A DNA stretch of 64,000 nt, taken from positions 309,392,450 through 309,456,449 of the forward strand of contig NC_081408.1 in the NCBI RefSeq assembly GCF_030272615.1. The letters run 5' to 3'. Shown here piece after piece: positions 38,827 to 50,712 of the stretch; position 1 is the stretch's first letter; each line of letters starts with the position of its first letter. Below the pieces are notes generated by a model. The model was not told the origin of the DNA and did no database searches. It was given only the letters and a program-made list of their open reading frames with translations. Origin of the DNA: Cryptomeria japonica. Its lineage: Eukaryota; Streptophyta; Pinopsida; Cupressales; Cupressaceae. The translations under genes and the position numbers were made by a program.

Positions 38827-39020
38827 TGTTGGGATTAAGGTATCTCAACCTTAGAGTCTTGTCATGTTGAATTATTTAATTAATTATTTCTAATTGATTT
38901 ATACCTAGTTATAAACTTCCTAAGTTGTCATTCACTTTGTGGGACCTCTTGATGATGTGGCATACTACATGGTAGGTGATGAGATGCAAATGACATATAA
39001 CTCCATATTTTTAATCCACA
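38827..39020 (+). repeat. Right LTR of the Copia-type element, truncated
   Basis: It aligns with 28661-28840 (TTAATTAATT, GTCATTCACTT, GTGGGACCTCTT, CTACATGG) and loses similarity at about 39010-39020. Confidence 0.75.
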
Positions 39021-39059
39021 ATCATTTTAGGACCTGAGTTCTACAACAAATAGAATGAG

Positions 39060-40500
39060 ATGGGTATTATCAATAGGTAAAAGAAGCTATTAAAGATTAT
39101 TTGCAAGACCCTAGATACAAAGGGTTCAATTTTAATTTAATATTCTATTGAGATATCAAGCCAGAATGTATGTGCCAGAATCTCCAAAGATAAAAATATT
39201 AGTATGGAAAGAGGTTCCTTCTGCATCGTATTAAACACACTGTTGAATCATTAAAACTCTTAGAAAATGTTAAACCCCTTATTTCTGGAAGGGAATGAAA
39301 AAATTATTTTGCAAGTTTTGTGGCTAGTTGCTTTCAATGCTAGAGGGTGAAGGCAGGACACCGACACCCCAATAGGTTTGTTGCAGGCTACTATCATGCC
39401 AAAACAAGAGGCAAATATTTAGTATGGACTCTGTCCAGGGATTGACTATGCCTAGAAATAAGAATAATATTATACTACTAGTGGTTGCTAGGCTTACTAA
39501 GGTAGCTCACTTTATACCTAGGAACTTAACGGATGGGGCACCCACTTTTTTCCAAGAGAGATTTTGACTACATGGGGTACCAAACAAGATAATATCAGAT
39601 AGGGATGCTAGAATGACATCCAAATTTTGGCAAATCTTGTTTGCAGTCCTAGGAAATCATCTAAACATTAGCTCAACAAACTCAACCTACCACCTAGAAA
39701 TAGATGGCTAGATAGAAAGGGTCAATCGGGCTCTACAAGAGCTTTTGAGAATGTACTGGATGAATCAACAGTATAAGTTGGAAGACTACCTACGCTTGGT
39801 TGAATTTTCATACAACAACTCCCATCAATCATACATAAAAATGACACCATTTAAGGCATTATACAAAAGAAAGTGTAGAACTCCTATCAGTTGGGATAAG
39901 TTGGAAGATAGGATAACTCTTGGTCCTGATATGCTGCCAAAATTGGAAGAGCAAGTAAAGATGATAAAAAAAAGGCTAGCAAAAGCTAACAATTGGTAAA
40001 AAATCTATGCAGATGCAAAGTGAACACCAATATAGTTTGATGTGTGAGAGAAAGTACTCCTGCAAGTCAAACCATAGAAAAGTATCATTAAATTTGGAGA
40101 ATCTTCAAAACTTGCACCCAATTATGTTAGATAGTTAGAGTTTTTGGAAGTTATCAACCTAGTTAAATACCAAATTTATCTACCTATAGCTCTCGCCTAA
40201 TTGCATGATGTATTTCACATATCTTATCTTAAAAAGTATATATCAAATTTTGAACACATGATTGATTAGAATTCCTCGCAGGTATAGGACTGAGGCTTGG
40301 TCATGATTGAACCACTTAGGATGCTCAAGGTATGTAAGTCTCTCTTATGTAGAAAATAATTTAAACAATGTAATGTCCAATGGCACGTATACTTTGAAGA
40401 CAATGCAACTTGGGAGGATTATGATGAAATCCGCTAGAAATTCCCTTCTTTTTATAATTTTTTTAATCGTTGAACTATTTTCAATGTTTGGATAAGAATT
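39060..40500 (+). pseudogene. Ty3/Gypsy integrase relic
   Basis: Starting at about 39060 there are traces of the integrase zinc-finger region (PLYFWKGMKK-like), then the core: LTKVAHFIPRNLTDGAPTFF, LHGVPNKIISDRDARMTSKF, ERVNRALQELLRMYWMNQQ, LVEFSYNNSHQSYIKMTPF, YKRKCRTPISWDKLEDR. The C-terminal region follows (LAPNYVR, LHDVFHISYLKKYI) and ends in a chromodomain-like WHVYFEDNATWEDYDEI at about 40380-40430. Many stops occur (TAG where Gln is expected at about 39711). RT and the rest of the element are missing upstream. A purine tract AAGTGGGAGGATA at about 40553 may be its PPT. It is a different Gypsy lineage from the Tat-type element. Confidence 0.85.
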
Positions 40501-40565
40501 ATTTTCATTTGAATTTATGGTGATACTCTACTCATCAAGGACAATGATTGACAAGTGGGAGGATA

Positions 40566-41204
40566 TTTTACATTCCTCTTTTACATAAATATTATGCTAT
40601 GTTTAATTGACACTATTATGTGATGTTTAGACAAATTTTAATTGAACAATGGTTTAGGATTTCATTTGAGAAAAGATTTTATTTGAAAGTTAATGAATTT
40701 TTGAATTTCTATCCAAACATATATTCATACATGTTAGAATGGTCAATGAAATTCGGGCTTAATACATTCTTATGACCTAGGAGTTGCAAGCAACTTATTG
40801 CCCTTTGAGAAGGTAGGGGAAGCATCATCAGGAAGAAGGTGTAAATAGGTGAAGGGTCAAGTTTTCATCTGAGTCAATTAAGCCTATAAGTATTATCTGT
40901 GTTAAGTGATGTTAGTGCCTACGGTTGCAAAGTCATGATCTTGGTTTCTAGTTTGTCTAGCCCTAAACTATCGATTGAACTGTTAGGGTTCATTCTTTAA
41001 TGTGAACTTATAATGTTAACTGAAGCTTTTGTACAACTTAGTACAATTTAAAAATTGATCAAATAAATCATTATGGACTTTTAATTTAGTCTAAAAGTCA
41101 TATAATACAATACATTTAAATAATTATGTATGTATAGAATAATAAATATATTTGTACGTATGTATATATATGTATATACATGTGCCACATAATAATGATC
41201 AGAA
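40566..41204. other. AT-rich DNA after the integrase relic, nothing firm
   Basis: It may include LTR sequence of the same Gypsy relic, since it follows a PPT-like tract, but no second LTR was found to test this. Confidence 0.35.
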
Positions 41205-41700
<496 letters not shown>

Positions 41701-42330
41701 TAAGTATTAGTAATTCATACTAATGCGGCACCAAGCATATATATATCGAGCAATCACAACATTATATCGGGGAATAAGATTATTACTAGCTAATGTGGGT
41801 GATAGAAATTCAATGCATTAGCATTTGAGATTCAATGAAATGAAATCAAAAGCAAATGAAATATGTACAACCAATTGGAATAAAAGTGTTTTGAGGGGAT
41901 TTTTAAGTCTGTGGATTATATATTGAATTTAAGACGTTCTGAAAGGATTTAAAATTTAAATATATATCGTATCAAAAACCATTTTTTTTCTCTCTCACAA
42001 AAGGAAAGGAAATTCATAGTGTCTTTAGAACTTAGAGATGAGCTAGAAGGATAGAGAAGAGACGTTAGCTACAAAAGTATAAGAATACAAGCGCTCAGTC
42101 AAGTTCTTTTATTAAACACCAATGCATATTCTGGTGTTTAAAAAGGGGAATTAAGTAAGAGCTTAGTTTCTATTTTAAAGAAAATGCTTCATGACCTGAG
42201 TATATGGGTCATTTGAGCTCATACTTGTGGCTACTTTTATTTGGTTAATTAAGAAATGTTTAGTTTGAAATGTAGTCTTAGTGTTTTCATTCAAGGTTGA
42301 ATTAGAAAAGGTCTATAACATGCTTGAGCC

Positions 42331-42353
42331 TTTTTTTTTTTGGGGGGGGGGGG
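42331..42353. repeat. Homopolymer junction T11-G12
   Basis: Eleven T are followed directly by twelve G, just outside the left end of the Tat-type element. The exact length is prone to sequencing error. Confidence 0.85.
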
Positions 42354-42464
42354 CAAAATAAACAGAGTTGTAGTAAATAAAACCAAAGTTATTCCCTAAT
42401 GGAATAGAGTTTAAAAGAAACTCATCTTCAACTTGTAGCATTTTATAGAAGATACATACTACAA

Positions 42465-42469
42465 CCCGT
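42465..42469. repeat. Target-site duplication CCCGT, left of the Tat-type element
   Basis: CCCGT borders the TGTGTGCAGG end and recurs at 60913-60917 after the other end. Confidence 0.87.
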
Positions 42470-43938
42470 TGTGTGCAGGAAAAGTGGGGGGATGAAATGG
42501 AAAATGTGATTTCAAAACTAGTCCACACACCAATGCGACTCTTGGTGCAAGTTATGGAGTTATATTGAATAACTCAACTTCCCAAGGGATGTTCCATTGT
42601 TCTCTATCTCACAAGACCCCTCAAGCCAATGCCTTTTCTCTCATATGACTGAGCAAAGTGACTTAGGGATGACAACCATGAGAACAAGGGATATTGATCA
42701 ATCTAGCATGAATGCATTCCTATTTATGTACGATACTAAATTTAACATGATTTAAACTAGCATGGATATGATAATAAGATGAAATGGTTAGTAAAATGTC
42801 TATCCTAACATGCTATGCTATTCTAATGTGATAATGCTATGTTAATTAGAAATTCTTCTAAAAGTGTTTATTTAGATGATTTCTATTCAAAGATAGGCTA
42901 AATGCTTGATAAAAATGATTTATATTAGATGCTTAGTAATATGTCTATAAATTTGATACTAGAGACTTGGATATGAAAATGGAGGAATGAGAGCTCTATT
43001 TATAGGAAAAACAGGGCAATGAATGGTCAGGATTGGGTGATCTTATCAAGGGCCAGGATTGAAAGTTATCAATCCATGTTTACAATTCTCACCAATGAAA
43101 TAGTGACAATTGTCAATATAAGACTGCTTGAGAGGAGATGTAAGAAGCATTAAATGCTTGAGAAGACCTCGTGGCTACCTTAGGGGGTAAGGGTTAAGGA
43201 TAGGTTAAGGTTATCCATTGGATAAAGCTTTTACCCAAAGGATAAACTCTTGTGCAAGGGTTAAAGGAATAACCATGGTCAAAGAAATGAATGCTTGATG
43301 AGACCCTTGGGTTAGATGAGGGTTGAGTTAGAGATAAAGTCTCTAATCATGCAAGAAGGTTGAGTTAACCATTAATGGTTTGGAAGACTTTCAAGGTTAA
43401 CTTGTTGAAGGCATAAAGCCTTTAATGGTTTTCAAAGACTTTGAAGGTTTGGGAAGTGACTTCCCTTTGCTTAGGGATGTGACAATATTTAGGGGATGGG
43501 TTTAGGCTAAATTGGAAGGCATTAGAAGAATCTAGAAGGGGGTTTAGGGAGGCAAGTGGGAGATGTAGGAGAATGCAAGTGGATGGGGAGTAATTTTAAT
43601 TAAAACAGATTACTTTATTTTAACTAAAATAGATGCAACTTGCATAAATACAAGTGGGGGATTTAAATAAATAAATTAGATTTATTTATTTGCAATGAAC
43701 AATTTAATTAAATGTAAATTTAATTAAAAGGGGAGAAAGGGGAATTAATTAAATAAAATGATTTATTTAATTAAAGGCTGTGAGAGACTTAATTTAATTA
43801 AATAAATTGAATAACTTATTTAATCAAATAGATGAATGTGAATAATTTAATTAAACAAAATTTAATTAAATAGAGGAAAGAGGTCAAAATGAATATTAAA
43901 TATTCACTTAGGAAAGTGGTCATTTTTATACATCTACA
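42470..43938 (-). repeat. 3' LTR of the Tat-type element
   Basis: 1469 bp, aligning with 59487-60912. On the minus strand it starts TGTAGATG and ends CCTGCACACA. A TATAAATAG box lies at 42996-43004 (minus). It keeps a 27-bp segment near 43135 that the 5' LTR lost between two GCTTGAGA repeats. Confidence 0.93.
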
Positions 43939-43952
43939 TTTTGCCCCTCTTT
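43939..43952 (-). other. Polypurine tract of the Tat-type element
   Basis: On the minus strand AAAGAGGGGCAAAA directly precedes the TGTAGATG start of the 3' LTR. Confidence 0.8.
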
Positions 43953-44270
43953 GAAGTGACATGTGTGCACATGTTGATTCAAAGAAAATTTTGCCGGATA
44001 TGATGTTTATGTCAAGCTGTTGATGTGATGATGTCGTGCCCCAGATTTGATGAATGATATTGATGATGCCCCCTCAGGAGATGAATCAAATTTGTGAAAA
44101 ATTTGTTGATTTTGATGATTGTTTTTGAATCAATTGCATTTTTAAATGTTGATTGTGTTGAATGCAGAGTTATTGATTCATCTCTCAAAAAATGATATTT
44201 GATAGGGTTAAAAGTGAGAAAATGAGCAAAATACATGCCCCACCTACTAACCCCTAGTTGACTTTTACCC

Positions 44271-44278
44271 TATAAAAG
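44271..44278 (+). promoter_or_regulatory. Candidate antisense promoter TATA box
   Basis: TATAAAAG on the plus strand, 1.3 kb upstream of the antisense mobile-domain frame and about 230 bp upstream of the TAGCGCA array. It would start transcription near 44305, antisense to the retrotransposon. Sequence evidence only. Confidence 0.45.
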
Positions 44279-44499
44279 GTAAAAAGTGATTTCATTTGGA
44301 TTATTTGCACCTTTTGACTTCTTGCGAGAGTGACAAAATGTTGGTTCCTTATGCTTCACATAGTTTTGAGCGCGTTCGCCGATACCAGAGGCTCGCTGTG
44401 TATGGTCCACTTATAAGTCACTTTAATTTTGCCCGGTTTGCTTTTTATTTTGTCGATTTTAGTCATGTTTTTAATTTTTTGCTTCCAATTTTCACGGTT

Positions 44500-44836
44500 T
44501 AGCGCATAGGGTTGCTCTCCTAGCGCATACGATAAGAACTTTAGCGCATAGGGTTTTTCAACTAGGGTAGCATCTGAGAGTCTTCCTGTAGCGCATCATA
44601 GGTTTATGGTAGCACGTAGGGAGTTCTAGTGCATAGAGCTAACATTCTGGCGCATAGAGTGCTTAGGGTAGCAAGTAGGGTTAACCTAGCGCATAGGATT
44701 CTTAGGTTAGCGCGATGGAAGCTTTGGTTAGCACATAGAGATAGTTTAGTGCATAGGGTAAAGGTCTTAGCATGTAGCCGAGCTTAGCTAGCGCATGGGT
44801 GGTAGCTTAGTGTGTGGGAGGGATACTTTGGCGCAT
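44500..44836 (+). repeat. TAGCGCA array C, 17 cores at 21-bp spacing
   Basis: Cores start at 44500, 44521, 44542, 44568, 44589, 44610, 44627, 44648, 44669, 44687, 44708, 44729, 44747, 44768, 44789, 44808 and 44829. Most steps are exactly 21 bp. From 44568 every third step is shorter (17-19 bp), giving a higher-order unit of about 60 bp. The core is TAGCGCA or a one- or two-base variant, usually followed by TAGGG. It lies between the candidate antisense TATA box and the mobile-domain gene. Confidence 0.9.
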
Positions 44837-45026
44837 GAGTAAGAAAAATGGCTAGAGAGGATTTGGAAGATTGCGTTGGGGGGGAAAATAGATGAGGGAG
44901 ATGGTTTGGGGGTGAATAGGTGCCTGCTGAGCTTTTTTCAAGGTCGTGCCTACTGTCTTAATGTCAGATTTTGTCATTTTTGAACTTTTCTTCTGATATG
45001 GATTGCCAGATTGAGTGTTTTTTTTT

Positions 45027-45239
45027 ATGAGGATCCTGATTTTCTTTTCGATATGGATCTTTGATTTTTGCCTTGCAATTGAATTTGATGTCCGAGTCTT
45101 GGTATGATGATTTTAGGGTCTGCTGAAATTGCTTTCGTTTATGAAGTGTCAAGCTAATTGATTGTTTGAATGAGGATCCTAATTTTTTGTTGATATGGAT
45201 CTTTGATTTTTGCCTTGCGATTGAATTTGATGTCCGATA
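45027..45239. repeat. Direct repeat, two copies of about 70 bp
   Basis: GAGGATCCT, GATATGGATCTTTGATTTTT, GCCTTGC and ATTGAATTTGATGTCCGA occur at 45029-45095 and 45172-45239. They are followed to 45530 by degenerate TTCGATATGGATTTTGA repeats. Confidence 0.75.
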
Positions 45240-45576
45240 TGAGTTCCTATTCTTGATTTTTGATGTGATTCCTGATATGGTGTTCGCAATATGGAATTTT
45301 GAGTTGCTTGCATTATGGGTATTTGATATGATTCTTCAATATGGGATTTGAGTTTTCATATAATGCTTGTGTTATGGGTCATTTATTTTCGATATGGATT
45401 TATGATATTATTTCTCGATATGGGATTTGATTTTCAATATCGATTTTTGATTGATTTCGATATGGATTTTGATTTTCGATATGGAACTTGATTTAATACT
45501 TCATTGTTTCAAGTTGATTTAGTTTTGATTGGATATATCAGATAGATATGGGAACTAATGTTGGACATTTGTTGTT

Positions 45577-47470
45577 TTGTGGGCACAACTTGGCATACTC
45601 CAGTCGCGAGAGCGATTTCCGAGACCATGGTCCTTGATTCCATGTTTGACACAGGTGGATAGAGATGTTATTGAGAGGTGTGGTTTATCCTCTTTATTTT
45701 ACATTCCTTGGTATATCATTAACCAGGGTTTGCTAACAGCTTTGGCAGAGAGGTGGCACAGTGATACGAACACCTTTCATTTGGCTACTGGAGAGATAAT
45801 AGTCACTCCAAAGGACTGTTATCGGATTCTGCGAATTCTAGTGATTGGGGCATTATTGCCATATGAGTAGGCAAAGGAGGATGGGATAGAGGCTCTTCGC
45901 TAGATATTCCATGATGATCAGATTTATGGATATGAGATCCCTTGGTAGGAATTTATAGATTTTGATTATGCTCCACTACCCTCTATACTGGCAGGTTTTG
46001 TAGGTGGATTCCTCTGTCCTGACTGTAGGTCGAAGGGACTAGCAGTGGGCTAGGGATTGGTGTTGGAGGACATGGTTACATAGGGACGCAGGTTCGCTTG
46101 GGGATCCTATATGTTAGCACACTTATACAGGGAGTTGCACCAGGTAGTGTATATGAGATACACGAGTTTATCAGTCGGGGTCACATTATTACAGGTGTGG
46201 GCTTGGGAGCACATTCCTACAGTGAGGCCACTTGCAGATAGGGATAGGCCGATTGGTTGAGCTTATGTATATGGGTATACAAGTATAGTTGTCCAGCATA
46301 AGTTGGGCAAGCTAGAGCATTGGAGGAGGGTGCTGAACAATATTGATACGGTCATCTGGAGACCTATATGGACTATGAGGTATGGGTTGAAGATGAGATA
46401 GAGATGCCCTATGTTTATATGTCGAGATACCTGATTGGGCGGATGCCTTTTATCATTGAGAGAGATTCTTGCATAGATGTGTTTAGTGGCAGTATGGTCG
46501 ACAACAGGGTATACCATAGGGAGCATGCTTATATGCTCACCAAAGACAGGATGTGCCAGAGTGGGGTCCAACTGTTGATAGTGCAATGGCTATGGAGGAG
46601 TATATGCATTTGGTTGGATAGATATGGGATTACAGGTTTGGAGTGGTTGATTTTGGGATGATGGAGGAGTTTTCGGCGTACTTCGTGGCACATGTTGTGG
46701 CACAGATATCAGATCCGGTAGAGATGCTTCCTACCTTTGATGATGATGAGGATGAGCAGCCAAAGAGGTTAGTGAGATGGAGAGAGGAGGGAGAGGAGAT
46801 GGAGGAGGGATATGGGGATGATGGAGGAGATGATGGGGGACATGGGAGGGGAGGTGGTCGAGGGAGATAGAGGAGGGGATGGAGGAGACAGAGGGAGGAT
46901 TGGAGGAGGGGATGGAGGGAGGAGACGAGATAGAGGGGGACATGGGAGAGGAGATGGAGGAGACAGAGGGAGGATTGGATTAGTCAAACGACTGGGTGGT
47001 GATGGAGGTAGGGGAGGTTTAGTTCTTGGAGATGGAAGGGTTGGCAAAGTAGGCGAGGTGCTAGTAGCTGTGGGTGGTTTAGAGGAGTGTAGGTGGGCGA
47101 CCCAATGGAGGAGATCAAATGTGTTACCTCCACCGGGGCCTAGGATAGGGATAGGTAGTGTTACCACCCAGGTACCAGTGCAGATCAAGGTACCATCGCA
47201 TCGACAAGATTCACAGATTCGAGCGCTGCATGTTATAGTGCTCGAGTTGTAGGCGCAGGTACTAGCTCAGCAGCGTCAGATTACGTAGATTACCACAGAG
47301 CGAGATACGATGATAGAACACCTAGGTCGAGCAGAGGAGCTTGTAGAGAGACTACAAAGAGTGATGATTAGTGCCCCTATGAGAGACATAGATACGGTAC
47401 ATGACCATGGCAGTTGAGTACTACAGGCGCTTATATGAGGATTTGGTCCCTAGAGAGCATAGGGCTCCTA
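45577..47470 (+). pseudogene. Antisense plant mobile domain (PMD/MAIN-like) gene of the Tat-type element
   Basis: The plus-strand frame shows PMD landmarks in order: IERCGLSSLFYIPWYIINQG, LLTALAERWHSDTNTFHLAT, GEIIVTPKDC, FAWGSYMLAHLYRELHQV, VTLLQVWAWEHIPTVRPLAD, then after a frameshift near 46365 YLIGRMPFIIERD. An acidic segment and a Gly/Asp/Arg-rich tail (46790-47030) follow, then a short coiled-coil-like end (ERDTMIEHLGRAEELVERLQ) at about 47300. In-frame stops are TAG at 45868, 45901, 45946, 46051 and 46081 and TGA at 46258, with frameshifts near 46365 and 46640. PMD proteins occur in plant nuclei (MAIN family) and as passengers in transposable elements; their molecular role is not settled. 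Position and orientation fit the antisense extra ORFs known from Tat elements. Confidence 0.85.
46731..47030 (+). repeat. GGA-rich imperfect tandem repeats
   Basis: Purine-rich units around GGAGACAGAGGGAGGATTGG and GGGGGACATGGGAGAGGAGA repeat two to three times. In the mobile-domain frame they encode Gly/Asp/Arg-rich sequence; the Pro/Ser-rich frames on the other strand are shadows. Confidence 0.85.
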
Positions 47471-47739
47471 GTTTTACTGGTAGTTGATTAGCTCAGAGTC
47501 AAACGGGGATAGAGAGCAGAGGTGTTACAGGGCCTTCTTGACATGATCCACCTGGAGATCCAAGAGATGGGACATCTACTGCAAGACCGTCAGCCTCAGG
47601 AGATAGTCATACTTGAGAGACTTGTCTCTATTGGACTTTGATCATTTTGTTGTATTTTGACAGACATGACATCCCTTGTATATTTTGACCATCTTTGATA
47701 TATATATATGACACCGATTTTTTGATCAACATGTGATGT

Positions 47740-48300
47740 GTTTATGGATGATGATTTATGCATTGATATGATGCTGTGATGATGATGATGTGATGCTTAT
47801 ATAAATGTGCTAGATTTGATATTGATTGATAGGATTGATGATGAAGATGCAATGATATCATAATAGGTTGTTGTGATGAATTTGATTTGTGAGATGTATC
47901 TTGAAAATGAGATGTATGATAATGCTATGAGATGTATCTTGAAAATGAGATGTATGATGATGATGTGAGATGAAAATGATATGAAACTAATGCAATATTT
48001 AAAATGATATGCAACTTAATTGATCACCCTCTTTTTCTCATTGTCATTCCTATGTAGTCACATGTTTTTTCTTTGTTTTTGTTTATCATCAATGAGCTTT
48101 TGATATGTTGGAATTTTATACAAGCATAATGGTATAATTGAACCATAATAACCTGAGTAAACGTACATGGATTTTGATATTGCAAGATGACACAAGCATC
48201 GAGGTATAATTAAACCAAGACGACCTGAGTGTTGCTTGTGTATAAACAGACAAGATTGAACCATTTGTATGCACAGAGTAGAACAATGTCTTTAGTGATA
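47740..48300. repeat. Small tandem repeats in the Tat 3' region
   Basis: GAGATGTATCTTGAAAATGA plus GATGTATGATRATG occurs twice at 47889-47961, within GATGAT-rich sequence. A second pair (ACAAGCATMRWGGTATAATT, then AACCATAATAACCTGAGT or its variant) lies at 48118-48162 and 48191-48233. Confidence 0.75.
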
Positions 48301-48969
48301 TGTTTCGAATCACATCTCAAGACACAATTTTCACAGTACAAGTGATTGCCTCACAGATAGAAAACCAAAAAATATCAGACTCTCTGACTACTTCTCTACC
48401 TTGATGCATCATTGAGAAATTAAGGAGATCCAATGATTCAAAAAGTTGAAGTGAAAAAATAGTCAAAACTTCATGCGAGATGTAAACAAATTATATTTCA
48501 GAAAATCATCAATCATGTGTGTTGAAGTTGTTAATAGGATCAGTGTTTTGTGTTCTCGGTTGTTGAGTTGTTGTTGATAGGATTTTCTTAGCGTGCTGGG
48601 ATTCGTGTTTGATTTTTGTTGGAATGTTTGAAGTTAGAAGAATGTTTCCCCTAGCTATAGATATCAATTAATGTGGATATTTACAGTGATTACTAAGCCA
48701 TGGTGGGATATAATATACTGTTCTTCAGATAAGCAAGGATAGTGACCATGCTAAGTGTGTCTGGGATAATGTTGCATGAAAGGTGTTGGGTGATGGCCAT
48801 TAGCTGTGACTTTGGATGTAAAAGATATGAGTAATGATAGATAGAGGAATTGTTCCCTCACAAATAGTGCCTATTGCCAGGTTTTAACCACTTGTTTTTA
48901 TTGCACTTTTTTTGTTGTTTTTTAAAAAAAATTGTATTTTTCTGATTTTTCAATTTTTTTGTATTTTTC

Positions 48970-50266
48970 ACTTTTTCCGTGCATTAGACCACTCAAGTAT
49001 AGAATTTGTTCAAATGGATGTTGTTGGTTGGTTCATCGAGCACGTCGCCTTCTAAAGTTGTAAGTTGATAGGTGCTTGATCCATAGGCTGATATGATAAC
49101 ATAGGGACCCAACCAGTTAGGTTCAAACTTCCCTTTCTTTTCTCAATCCTGTTGATTTCTAGGATTTTCTTTAAGTAAGAGATCACCGACTTTAAAAATC
49201 CTAGGGATGACTTTGTGGTTGTAGCTTTGGCACATGCACTGCTGGTATGCTTTGAAGTTATTATAGGCATGTTGTCATTTTTCATCCAGAAGCTCTAGTT
49301 CTTGCAATTTGTTGACCCGATACTCCTCATCTGGTATGAGGCCTTTTAAAGATACTCTGAGTGATGGAATTTCTACCTCAAGAGGTAAAATTACTTTTGA
49401 CCCATACACCAATGACTATGGCATAGCTCCTGTAGGTGTCCGAATGATAGTCCTATATGCCCAGAGTGTCGGATTGAGTTGTATATACCAATCCTTACCT
49501 CCATCATTTGTTGTCTTTTTTAGGATTTTCAATATTGTTTTATTTGATGCCTCTGCTTGACCATTCCCCTGTGGATAGTAAGGTGTAGAGAAACGATGTT
49601 GGATCTTGAATCATTCACATAATTCTTGTGCATTCTGATTTTTGAAAGGACGACCGTTGTTTGTGATAATAGAACTGGGGATGCCATATCTTCAAATTAG
49701 ATAATTGAGAATAAAAGAGGCAATTTTCTTTCCATTTACTGTGGTCATTGGGACTGCTTCAATCCATTTTGTAAAATACTTTATGGCTATGATAATGAAC
49801 TTGTATCCATTTGAAGAGGAAGGATTTATTTTCGCTACTAAATCAAGTCCCCACTGACAGAAATGCCAAAATGTTGTAAATGGCTGCAATTCCTGTGTTG
49901 GTGCATGGATAAGATTGCCATGGATTTGGCACTTAGGACATTTCTTTGCAAATTGATAAGAGTCTTTCTCCATTGTTGGCTAGTAATATCCCATTCTCAG
50001 AAGTTTTTTAGTGAGAGTAGGACCACTTGAATGCGTGTCATAGATACCCTCATGAATTTCGTGTAAAGCAGAGTCAGATTCATTACGATCAAGGCAATGA
50101 AGAAGAGTACCACCTAGACCTCGACAATAAAGGGTATCAACAGTTAAGGTATAACAGGCAGCTTTCCAGATAAAGTTGCATTTTTTATTACGAGATAGGT
50201 CAATGGGTAGGGTATTGGTTTTAAGGTACTCATAGAGTGTCCCATATAAAGGAGAGTCTGAACCGG
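48970..50266 (-). pseudogene. Tat-type integrase
   Basis: Minus strand. The zinc-finger region (LHEIHEGIYDTHSSGPTLTK, MEKDSYQFAKKCPKCQIHGN) is followed by the core with GLDLV (first Asp), then ITNNGRPFKN, where the second catalytic Asp has become Asn, then [12 protein letters not shown] with the catalytic Glu. The C-terminal domain includes RIFKVGDLLLK and GKFEPNWLGPYVI and ends near 48970. Stops include one where MGYYWPTM is expected (about 49980). It inserted element DNA when active; this copy is dead. Confidence 0.9.
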
Positions 50267-50712
50267 TTAAGGCATAGATAACATGAGATTCTCTACCAGA
50301 AACTCATAACGACTCTGTTGCTCTACTATCTGTAGTAGTGAAGCGATAGTAGCCATTGCATCGGCCGCTTTGTTGTCCAACCTTGGTATTTGCTCGAAGG
50401 TGATGTGTACAAAATATTGTTTTAAGTCATCCACCATTCTTTTGTATGGCAGCAACTTGTCATCCTTTGTCTGATATTAATTATTGATTTGATTTATAAC
50501 CAGTTGGGAGTCTCCATAGACCTTCAATTCTGTGATTCTCCATTCTATGGCCATTTTGATTCCTATGACTAGTGCTTCATAGTTTGCGTTTTATTTGTGT
50601 ATGGAAACATGAGTCTATATGATCTTGGAATGGTGTGTCCTTCAGGGGTGATGAACAAGATGTCGGCACTTGAGCCATGTTGAGTGTAGGAACTGTCAAA
50701 GTACAGGGTCCA
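50267..50712 (-). pseudogene. Second (archaeal-like) RNase H domain
   Basis: It begins WTLYFDSSYTQHGSSAD, has FITPEGHTIP, and after a frameshift near 50580 [47 protein letters not shown] and FEQIPRLDNKAADAMATIAS. A second RNase H between the Gypsy RNase H and integrase marks the Tat lineage. Confidence 0.88.

Larger units (their letters stand above)
28661..39020 (+). mobile_element. Old Copia-type element with non-coding interior (LARD-like), split by a LINE
   Basis: The left LTR begins at 28661 (TATTGGGATTAAAGTGTCTC), is interrupted by the LINE 29587-35148, and resumes to about 35288. A primer site follows at 35291. The interior 35303-38813 shows no gag or pol. A polypurine tract at 38814 precedes the right LTR at 38827 (TGTTGGGATTAAGGTATCTC), which matches the left for about 180 bp and then is lost. 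Nested order: this element first, LINE later. The Copia assignment rests on the PBS, PPT and TGTTGGG end only. Confidence 0.75.

Noticed and set aside
46731-47188. Pro/Ser-rich minus-strand frames
   Set aside because: They are shadows of the GGA-rich repeats that encode the Gly/Asp/Arg tail of the plus-strand mobile-domain gene.
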